Assembly (NCBI GenBank): GCA_002928965.1
Contig: PERU01000008.1
Coordinates: 1 to 64,000, forward strand
Origin: Methylomonas sp.
Lineage (GTDB): Bacteria > Pseudomonadota > Gammaproteobacteria > Methylococcales > Methylomonadaceae
Length of the DNA: 64,000 nucleotides
Direction: 5' to 3'
Shown here piece after piece: positions 57,612 to 64,000 of this stretch (position 1 is its first letter; each line of letters begins with the position of its first letter). Below the pieces are notes generated by a model. The model searched no databases. It had not been told where the DNA came from and was given only the letters and a program-made list of their open reading frames with translations. Made by a program: the position numbers and the translations under genes.

Positions 57612-58439
57612 TTAGGCAGCGTTTCTATAAAATTCCCGTTCGAATTCGAGCGGGGATAGATAACCCAATGTTGAGTGTGATCGGCGGCCGTTGTAAAAAG
57701 CCAAATAATCGATCACGCTCAGTTTTGCTGCGGCTTGGGTTTTGAATTTTTCGTAATTGAGTTGCTCATGCTTCAAGCTACGAAAAAATCGTTCGGTCGG
57801 CGAATTGTCCCAGCAATTACCTTTGCGGCTCATACTCTGTTCCATCTTCATCACCGCTAAATGCTGGCGATATTCCCGACTTGCATACTGGCTGCCACGA
57901 TCTGAATGATGCAACAGGCCAGGTGGCGGTTTACGGCGCCAGAAGGCCATTTGCAATGCCCGCACGCAGAGCGAGGTGCGCATGTGATCGTCAATGGCCC
58001 AGCCCACCACTTGGCGGGAAAACAGATCGATCACCACTGCGACATACAGCCAGCCTTGCAGGGTCCACACGTAGGTAATATCGGTCGTCCATACTTGATT
58101 GGGCTTGGCCACTTGGAATTGCCGATTTAATCGGTTGGGCGAAATGGCCTCGTTATGGTTACTATCGGTCGTGATTTTAAATCGCTTGGGATAGCGAACC
58201 TGCAATTTTAAATCTCGCATGATGCGCCTCGTTTTAAAGCGGCCAACGGCAAAGCCTTGCTTTTGTAATCGATCCGCTAAACGACGCGAACCAAAGCTCT
58301 GCTTATTGTCGACGAAAATCTGCTTGGCTTTTTCGGCAACTTTTTGATCTAGTTGATCTTTGTCGCTGCCCTGCGGGGCCTTTAACCATTCATAATACGC
58401 ACTGGTGCTCACCTGCATCACTCGACAAAGCGCGGTCAC
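57612..58439 (-). CDS. IS3-family transposase OrfB (DDE integrase)
   Basis: 275 aa as an isolated frame. It has an HTH_21 region (KQSFGSRRLADRLQKQGFAV) and an rve integrase core with the catalytic DDE residues in VWTTDITYVWTLQG, LLHHSDRGSQYASREY and CWDNSPTERFFRSLKHE. It is normally made as an OrfAB fusion: slipping back one base at 58511-58517 continues orfA into this frame (…LLCERSRIKYGFIQAQQ) and through its first codon. The GTG at 58439 may be only the frame's first start codon and not a true start. Confidence 0.93.
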   Translation of the reverse strand: MTALCRVMQVSTSAYYEWLKAPQGSDKDQLDQKVAEKAKQIFVDNKQSFGSRRLADRLQKQGFAVGRFKTRRIMRDLKLQVRYPKRFKITTDSNHNEAISPNRLNRQFQVAKPNQVWTTDITYVWTLQGWLYVAVVIDLFSRQVVGWAIDDHMRTSLCVRALQMAFWRRKPPPGLLHHSDRGSQYASREYRQHLAVMKMEQSMSRKGNCWDNSPTERFFRSLKHEQLNYEKFKTQAAAKLSVIDYLAFYNGRRSHSTLGYLSPLEFEREFYRNAA

Positions 58440-58477
58440 TGGATATGTCTTCTGTTGCGCCTGAATAAACCCGTATT

Positions 58478-58798
58478 TTATTCGGCTTCTTTCGCAAAGA
58501 AGACCGCGGCCTTTTTTAATATCTCGCGCTCCATTCGCAACTGTTCATTTTCCTTGCGCAAGCGAATCAATTCATCGTGATCCCCTAGACTCAAGCTTGG
58601 CTTTTTCGTCGCCGAGCCATTGGTAGAAGGCTTGCTCTCCGCTCGAACCCAGCGTCCCAGGGCACTTAATGATATACCTAGATGATCGGCAGCTTGTTGC
58701 TGGCTGTAGCCTTTTTCAAGAACCAGCTTGGCGGCATCTTGCTTAAATTCCAAACTGTATTTGGGCCGCTTGTGTGTTTTCTCGTTTGTCATGGTCAC
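58478..58798 (-). CDS. IS3-family transposase OrfA
   Basis: 106 aa helix-turn-helix protein (YSLEFKQDAAKLVLEKGYSQ, QAADHLGISLSALGRWVRAE) with a leucine-zipper-like C-terminus (LIRLRKENEQLRMEREILKK). It ends KKAAVFFAKEAE after the slippery A_AAA_AAG, the standard place for the -1 shift into orfB. GAGGTGAC precedes the ATG. Confidence 0.93.
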   Translation of the reverse strand: MTMTNEKTHKRPKYSLEFKQDAAKLVLEKGYSQQQAADHLGISLSALGRWVRAESKPSTNGSATKKPSLSLGDHDELIRLRKENEQLRMEREILKKAAVFFAKEAE

Positions 58799-58851
58799 CT
58801 CTACTGACAGTATAAAGTCTGCCTTTTGAAGTGTCCGGGATCATTAAACCA

Positions 58852-59295
58852 TTACAAACGAGGCTGTTGCGGCAGTGGAACAGGGCGGTTGGTTGCGCCA
58901 GGTAAAACGTAAATCGGCCGATTATTCTGACGATTTTGTTTTTCCAGTGCCTCTGCCTGTCTGCGCTGCGCATCGGCTTGTTCTTGTTGGGCAATGACAT
59001 TTCGGCGGGCAATTTCCAGTTCAGCGGTGGCACGCTGTTGTTCGGCAAGCTCTTTATCGATTTTCTCTTTCTCGGTCTTGCGGGTGTCATATTCGTCTTG
59101 TATGGCGCCCAGTTTGGCTTTGGCAGCGGCCTCTTTTTCGGGGTCGGATTTAATCTCCAGTTGTTGTTCTTTAGCCGACTGATTGCATGGCTTGGCTTGG
59201 TAACTGGTTTTGCCAAATTTTTCGACGCATTTAAAGACTTCGGCATGGGCGCTAAGCGATGCAAAAGTCAGTATTAGTAAAGCACCATAATGCAT
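58852..59295 (-). CDS. DUF4124-domain exported protein, C-terminus cut by the IS
   Basis: 147 aa with a signal peptide (MHYGALLILTFASLSAHA-E), a DUF4124 start (VFKCVEKFGKTSYQAKPCNQ), a long charged coiled coil (about 45-115) and a Pro-rich end. GAGGG precedes the ATG. Its stop TAA (58852-58854) lies in the IS3 terminal repeat. Joining the flanks and removing one AAC restores …QPRL-SVTID-stop, so the insertion removed only five residues. The protein is probably still functional; its function is unknown. Confidence 0.8.
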   Translation of the reverse strand: MHYGALLILTFASLSAHAEVFKCVEKFGKTSYQAKPCNQSAKEQQLEIKSDPEKEAAAKAKLGAIQDEYDTRKTEKEKIDKELAEQQRATAELEIARRNVIAQQEQADAQRRQAEALEKQNRQNNRPIYVLPGATNRPVPLPQQPRL

Positions 59296-59451
59296 ATTGC
59301 CCTCTCTAAAATGATCGTGTCGGCGGTTACTGGTTTAAGGGATGCTCTGATTATGTCCTTTGAAAGGCTTTGGAGGAACGGTAACCGAGAGCTCCCTAAA
59401 GTGTAGCAGTACTATCAAATGTCAAATTGTTGCCTAATGGCATGGCGTTTT

Positions 59452-60714
59452 TTAAGGTTGGTATAAAGGCAAGCCGTCAATACGTTTGTCAATTTCTTTG
59501 ATAGTGTCTTGATAAGCCTTGCTCTCGGTACTGCCATAGCGCGATCTGAATGATTGTTCATCCATGTGTTCCGGCAAGTCTTGTGGGTCCGGAATGATGG
59601 TTGTGTAATCTTTGGCTTCTGACAGGGTGCGCTGCAGCTGGCGGGCTTGTTTAGGCGAGGCAATCGCCAGCTGACCAAAACGGGTGCCGGCCCGGTCAGC
59701 GGTCAAATCAATAAAACTAAAACCACTGCCTTGTTCCGCATCCCCTAATTCCTTATCCACCCCCAATTGTTCACCGAGTAGCGAAGCATCGACTGTAGCA
59801 AACAGCGCCGAGGCGATAAAGTGTTGAGGAATGTCAATGCGCTTGTATGCAAATACCGGATATTCCTTGCTATACACCAAACCCAACGGCAAATAGCGGC
59901 GCAATTCGTGTTTGAAAATATAACTGCCCACGGCAATGATGACGGCCCGATTTTCCTGAATGGCTGTGTCTTCATTTGAACGTTGATAAGCGGATAAAAA
60001 CAAAGGCTGTAACAAGTTCATCAGGGACAGGCGCCAAGCGGGGTCATGCTGGCTGACAATGTCGTTGATTTGCTGTTGATAGACGTGCAGATTGGGGTAT
60101 TCGCGATGTTTTTGAACCGCCAGATGCTTGGCCTGATCGACAATCGCGCCCAGATAACTGACTTGAATGCCTTCTGAGGTGAAGCTTATGTCTTTGATAT
60201 AAGTCTCGCCTAAATGCCAGTATTTAGTCATGGGCGTGGAATGCATAAGGATAGCGATGAGATAATTTGCAGCGGGATCAGGGATGGAAATTTCACCAAT
60301 TTTCAACGATTTGATCTTAATGATCTTTTCCTTTTGAATCAGTTTGAAACTGAAATCCAGATAACGCCCCCAAATCGATTTGGGGACAAAAACCGCGATT
60401 TGCGAATAAACCATATCCTGACTCAAATTAATCTGTACCGTGTTTTCAACGAAATGATTCAGCAAATAATTGACCGCAATATTGAGGTCTTTTTGGTTTA
60501 AAACGATAGTTTTGGTGGTCTCGCGTTCTTCCGGTGTTGTCAATAAAATCTGTTTGGCGCGTTGAATGTCTTCACGATTCAAACCCTGATGCATCTTCAA
60601 TAATGGCGTATCGTCAATGGCAAATAACATCAGTACGTTGAACAACATACCCAGCACCAAGCAGGTATAGAGAAAATACTTGATGGGTCTTGGCAGGGTA
60701 AACGCTCTCAACAT
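59452..60714 (-). CDS. Membrane-anchored protein of unknown function
   Basis: 420 aa. One N-terminal transmembrane helix (IKYFLYTCLVLGMLFNVLML, about residues 11-30); the rest is predicted periplasmic. A well-formed globular protein with no motif I recognise; it includes AVIIAVGSYIFKHELRRYLP and a charged, proline-rich end. It is transcribed with the Ppx/GppA gene, whose stop is 3 bp upstream of its ATG, so a linked role with polyphosphate or (p)ppGpp metabolism is possible but unproven. Confidence 0.7.
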   Translation of the reverse strand: MLRAFTLPRPIKYFLYTCLVLGMLFNVLMLFAIDDTPLLKMHQGLNREDIQRAKQILLTTPEERETTKTIVLNQKDLNIAVNYLLNHFVENTVQINLSQDMVYSQIAVFVPKSIWGRYLDFSFKLIQKEKIIKIKSLKIGEISIPDPAANYLIAILMHSTPMTKYWHLGETYIKDISFTSEGIQVSYLGAIVDQAKHLAVQKHREYPNLHVYQQQINDIVSQHDPAWRLSLMNLLQPLFLSAYQRSNEDTAIQENRAVIIAVGSYIFKHELRRYLPLGLVYSKEYPVFAYKRIDIPQHFIASALFATVDASLLGEQLGVDKELGDAEQGSGFSFIDLTADRAGTRFGQLAIASPKQARQLQRTLSEAKDYTTIIPDPQDLPEHMDEQSFRSRYGSTESKAYQDTIKEIDKRIDGLPLYQP

Positions 60715-60717
60715 ACG

Positions 60718-62211
60718 TTAAAAAGACAGATTGAAGCGGGCTTCTTTTAAGTATTGGGCTTCTTGCTTGAGGTCTGCCTGGGTCAGTGGTGATTGCTCCA
60801 ACCACTGTTCTGCAAAGCATAGGGCTATATTGGTACCTTCAATGCTGATTGTAAAGTCAGGGCGGATACTATGCCGGTTTCGGTGCAGAACTGTCGCCAG
60901 TCTGAACACGATACTCATAATGGGGGTAAACCGCCGCCATGGCGCAGGCAAATCATCAAAACGTGACAAACTGAATTTCTTGCGATGGCTTCGCACCAAA
61001 CTGGATAAAATCATTTGGTCTTGTTTGGAAAAACCGGCCAAATCGGCATTTTCGATGATATATGCACTGTGCTTGTGGTATTGGCTATGGGCGATCTCAA
61101 AGCCAATTTCATGTAGTTCAGCCGCCCATTCCAGATATTGCAGGCTGGCAGGGTTATCGTTGAAACAAATCTGGTCATCCAGTTGTTCTACCATGTAACG
61201 AATGGTTGCCTTGATTTGCTCGGCATGGCGTGTGTCGGTGTGATACCGGATAGCGATGGTCTGGCTGGTTTGCGAGCGGATGTCGTGATCGTAAATGCGC
61301 CCCAGCAGGTCATGGACCAAACCTTCTCGTAAGGCTCCATCCGAGACAGTCATTTGCCTAATGTTCAGGGTTTTGAAAGTGGCATAGACAATCGCCACTG
61401 CACCGATGAACACCGGGCGACGTTCTATGCTGAGTGCCGGAAAATGAATTTTGTCGACATGATCCAGCGTCAGTAGATGCGCAACCAATAGTTCCATGCC
61501 TGCCAGGGTTATGCCGTTGCTGCTAAAGCCTGAAGTTAGCAACACATTGCTGATGGCTTTCAAGCTACCGGATGCGCCGATCGCTTCGTCGTAATGCTGG
61601 CTGTTGAAGGTGTCCTGAAATGGCTCTAACTGTTGTTCAACAAACAGGGTGGCTTTTTTGAAAGCCTTTTTGCTGATATGACCATTTTTGAAAAAATTCT
61701 GGCTAACTGTCACGCAACCCATATTCAAACTTTCTTTGGTATGGGCCGTGTCGTGTTGACCAATGATGTATTCAGTACTACTGCCGCCAATGTCCATCAC
61801 AAAACGGTTATTGGCGGTACTGGCCAGACTATGTGCAACGCCTTGATAGATCAGCCTCGCCTCTTCGATACCTGAGATGATATGAATCGGGTGGCCGAGG
61901 GCGCGTTCGGCTTTGTGGATGAATTGATCGGCATTGCGAGCTTGACGCAAGGTGTTGGTGCCGACGATACGCACACTGTTCGCTGGAAAATTGCTGATGC
62001 GTTGCCCAAAGCGTTCCAGACAGGCAAGAGCTTTGTCCTGGGTGGCATGGTCCAGGGTTTTATTTTCATCCAACCCAGCCGCCAAACGCACCATTTCCTT
62101 TAATCGATCGATGGTTTGTAATTTGCCGTCTTGCAAACTGCAAATGATCATATGAAAGCTGTTGGAACCTAAATCAACGGCGGCGACATTGGTGGGGATT
62201 ACATGTGGCAA
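60718..62211 (-). CDS. Ppx/GppA family exopolyphosphatase / pppGpp phosphatase
   Basis: 497 aa. The actin-like ATPase fold has phosphate-binding segments AAVDLGSNSFHMIIC and VMDIGGSSTEYIIG, plus RIVGTNTLRQARNADQFI and the acidic SGIEEARLIY, all hallmarks of Ppx/GppA. A C-terminal HD-like domain (about 320-497; AAELHEIGFEIAHSQYHKHS) fits the longer Ppx type. It removes terminal phosphate from polyphosphate or pppGpp; which one cannot be told here. First gene of a two-gene unit. Confidence 0.92.
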   Translation of the reverse strand: MPHVIPTNVAAVDLGSNSFHMIICSLQDGKLQTIDRLKEMVRLAAGLDENKTLDHATQDKALACLERFGQRISNFPANSVRIVGTNTLRQARNADQFIHKAERALGHPIHIISGIEEARLIYQGVAHSLASTANNRFVMDIGGSSTEYIIGQHDTAHTKESLNMGCVTVSQNFFKNGHISKKAFKKATLFVEQQLEPFQDTFNSQHYDEAIGASGSLKAISNVLLTSGFSSNGITLAGMELLVAHLLTLDHVDKIHFPALSIERRPVFIGAVAIVYATFKTLNIRQMTVSDGALREGLVHDLLGRIYDHDIRSQTSQTIAIRYHTDTRHAEQIKATIRYMVEQLDDQICFNDNPASLQYLEWAAELHEIGFEIAHSQYHKHSAYIIENADLAGFSKQDQMILSSLVRSHRKKFSLSRFDDLPAPWRRFTPIMSIVFRLATVLHRNRHSIRPDFTISIEGTNIALCFAEQWLEQSPLTQADLKQEAQYLKEARFNLSF

Positions 62212-62327
62212 AGTGTTCTTCCTGTTTAGGCTGAGGCGGCATGGGGAATTCTGTTAAAATTCGCCGTTTTAGGCGGTGTCCTCGAATATCGCACCTGTTT
62301 TTAGTCAAAGGCATTATAAACCACCCC

Positions 62328-63233
62328 ATGAAGGCTTTATCCATTCAAAATCTTAAAAAGACCTACAACAACGGCTTTCAAGCTTTGAAAGGTGTTGATC
62401 TTGAGGTGGATAGCGGCGATTTTTTTGCCTTGCTGGGTCCCAACGGGGCCGGTAAATCGACCATAATAGGTATCATCAGTTCCCTGGTGACTAAAAGTAG
62501 TGGCTCAGTGACTGTTTTTGGTCACGATCTGGACAAAGCCAGTGGTCAAGCCAAATGCTGCATCGGTTTGGTGCCGCAGGAAGTCAATTTCAATCAATTT
62601 GAAACCGTTAAAAATGTGGTGTTGATTCAGGCTGGCTATTACGGCATCCCGCGTAAACAGGCCATGGCGCAAGCCGAGCATTGTCTGAAACAAATGGATT
62701 TATGGGATAAACGCGATACCGTGTCGCGGCGTTTGTCGGGCGGCATGAAACGCCGACTGATGATCGCCCGGGCCATGGTGCATCAGCCACGTTTGCTGAT
62801 TCTGGACGAACCTACTGCCGGGGTGGACATCGAAATTCGTCGCTCCATGTGGCAAATGATGCAGGAGGTGAATCAGCAGGGCACCACCATCATACTGACT
62901 ACTCATTATCTGGAAGAAGCTGAAAGTCTGTGCCGGAACATTGCCATTATTAACGATGGTCAGATTATCGAAAAATCCGCCATGAATAGTCTATTGAATC
63001 GGATACATATCGATCATTTTGTGTTGGATATTGCGCAACCGCTGGCTGTAGCACCGGTAATTGAGGGGTTTGGCATCGAACTGGTGGATTCGCACTGGCT
63101 GCATGTGGCGGTGCCCAAAAGCCAGGGCCTGAATCGCCTGTTTGAAGAATTATCCCGGTTGGGCATTAGCGTAATGAGTCTGAAAAATAAATCCAACCGT
63201 CTGGAACAACTTTTTATCGATCTGGTGCAATGA
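62328..63233 (+). CDS. ABC-2 exporter ATP-binding protein (YadG-like)
   Basis: 301 aa from ATG 62328, which begins the usual ABC start MKALSIQNLKKTYNNGFQAL; the frame is open upstream but not ABC-like. Walker A GPNGAGKST, Q-loop GLVPQEVNF, signature RLSGGMKRRLMIARAM, Walker B LLILDEPTAGVD and switch TTHYLEE. It pairs with the permease that overlaps its last 4 bp. The substrate is unknown. Confidence 0.92.
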   Translation: MKALSIQNLKKTYNNGFQALKGVDLEVDSGDFFALLGPNGAGKSTIIGIISSLVTKSSGSVTVFGHDLDKASGQAKCCIGLVPQEVNFNQFETVKNVVLIQAGYYGIPRKQAMAQAEHCLKQMDLWDKRDTVSRRLSGGMKRRLMIARAMVHQPRLLILDEPTAGVDIEIRRSMWQMMQEVNQQGTTIILTTHYLEEAESLCRNIAIINDGQIIEKSAMNSLLNRIHIDHFVLDIAQPLAVAPVIEGFGIELVDSHWLHVAVPKSQGLNRLFEELSRLGISVMSLKNKSNRLEQLFIDLVQ

Positions 63234-63994
63234 ACAATTCTGTCGCTTTTCGGACCATTCTGTATAAGGAAATCCGCCGCTTCACTCGCATCTGGCCACA
63301 GACTTTGCTGCCACCGGCGATTACCACCGCGCTGTATTTCCTGATTTTCGGCAAATTGATCGGTGAGCGGATTGGCGCGGTGCATGGGGTCAGTTACATG
63401 GATTACATCGTGCCGGGGGTGATTTTAATGTCGGTGATCAGTCATTCTTATTCGAATGTGGTGTCATCATTTTATTCCACTAAATTTCAGCATCACATTG
63501 AAGAATTGCTGGTATCGCCAGTGCCGAACTGGGTGATTTTGAGCGGTTATGTGTGTGGCGGCATTGCCAGAGGCGTGATGGTTGGGGCTGTGGTAGCGGC
63601 GATTTCCATGCTGTTTACGCAGGTGACGGTACTTAATTGGCCTATTACCTTGACGGTATTGATATTAACTTCAACCCTGTTTGCTTTGGCTGGGTTTATC
63701 AATGCAGTGTTTGCCGACAGTTTTGATGATATTTCCATCATCCCCAATTTCGTACTCACCCCGCTAAGTTATCTGGGCGGGGTGTTTTATTCGCTGGCCA
63801 TGCTGCCGCCGATTTGGCAAATCATCGCTCAGGGGAATCCGATTCTGTATATGATCAACGCCTTTCGCTTTGGTTTGATCGGGGTGACGGACGTGGATAT
63901 TGCTCTGGCCTTTCAGATGACTGCGGGTTTTATCTTGTTTTTGAGCGGACTCAGTTTGTTTTTGCTGCATAAAGGTATAGGCATCAAAAACTGA
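63230..63994 (+). CDS. ABC-2 type permease (YadH-like)
   Basis: 254 aa with six predicted transmembrane helices and the ABC-2 pattern: an N-terminal amphipathic start (ILYKEIRRFTRIWPQTLLPP), YMDYIVPGVILMSVISHSYS, EELLVSPVPNWVILSGYVCG and the C-terminal LTPLSYLGGVFYSLAMLPPIW. It starts inside the stop of the ATPase gene (ATGA overlap), so the two are translationally coupled. The gene ends 6 bp before the window edge. Confidence 0.92.
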   Translation: MNNSVAFRTILYKEIRRFTRIWPQTLLPPAITTALYFLIFGKLIGERIGAVHGVSYMDYIVPGVILMSVISHSYSNVVSSFYSTKFQHHIEELLVSPVPNWVILSGYVCGGIARGVMVGAVVAAISMLFTQVTVLNWPITLTVLILTSTLFALAGFINAVFADSFDDISIIPNFVLTPLSYLGGVFYSLAMLPPIWQIIAQGNPILYMINAFRFGLIGVTDVDIALAFQMTAGFILFLSGLSLFLLHKGIGIKN

Positions 63995-64000
63995 TCGTAA

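Larger units (their letters stand above)
57582..58856 (-). mobile_element. IS3-family insertion sequence, complete
   Basis: 1275 bp with ends TGTAATGGTCAAC… and …TTAAACCATTACA. The terminal inverted repeats share TGTAATGGT and CCGGACA. Both flanks carry AAC (57579-57581 and 58857-58859), a 3-bp target duplication as expected for this family. It encodes orfA and orfB with a slippery site A_AAA_AAG at 58511-58517. Ends, reading frames and duplication are intact, suggesting a recent insertion. It lies between argH and a DUF4124 gene, whose stop codon it now supplies. Confidence 0.93.

Overview
The window reads as chromosomal DNA of a gammaproteobacterium. VPLPA/PEP-CTERM sorting tails, assimilatory nitrate/nitrite genes, an Mla-type lipid transporter, Kdo transferase and RppH/CpdA/ArgA/ArgG/ArgH of gammaproteobacterial type fit a type I methanotroph (Methylococcales) best. 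That placement is inferred from gene content; no marker gene such as rRNA or methane monooxygenase is present.

Layout. (1) Bases 1-9430 are one unbroken type I-E-like CRISPR array: 155 repeats of 29 bp with a 61/62-bp period. It enters from beyond the left edge, where the leader and cas genes should lie. At its leader-distal end comes a 298-bp non-spacer segment holding a candidate four-way-junction RNA and a short ORF with a good Shine-Dalgarno. This is followed by one more repeat, one spacer, a decayed repeat and a terminator. (2) 10.2-13.4 kb: a secreted calcineurin-like phosphoesterase and a Tat-exported PhoX-type phosphatase. (3) 14.0-17.6 kb: a four-gene MCE/Mla-type lipid-transport operon, followed by exported and membrane proteins of unknown function. 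(4) 20.0-25.3 kb: a small PAS-like protein and a 1.5-kaa CheB-CheR-PAS-GGDEF-EAL fusion. (5) 26-33 kb: a retroviral-type aspartic protease, a small exported protein, and a LuxR regulator divergent from four VPLPA-CTERM surface-protein genes. (6) 33-45 kb: a nitrogen-assimilation region with nirB-nirD-phzF-FAD reductase-nasA leftward, and a formate/nitrite channel, cyanase and PP2C/protein-kinase fusion rightward. The intergenic region has two GG-N10-GC sigma-54 promoters and, before nirB, an ANTAR-type antitermination leader. (7) 45-64 kb: a fifth VPLPA-CTERM gene behind a GEMM-like structured RNA, then housekeeping genes: waaA, argG, a c-type cytochrome, cysG (siroheme for NirB), tusA-like, rppH, cpdA, argA, argH, ppx/gppA and an ABC-2 exporter. 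One IS3-family element is present.

Three families of short non-coding mobile repeats (called A, B and C here) are scattered through 13-41 kb. Family B copies donate the stop codons of two genes. The IS3 element donates the stop of a third, removing its last five codons.

The strongest leads for new biology are the structured segment embedded at the end of the CRISPR array, the sigma-54/ANTAR control of nitrite reduction, the 26-bp palindrome between the LuxR gene and the VPLPA cluster, and the GEMM-like RNA before the fifth VPLPA gene.
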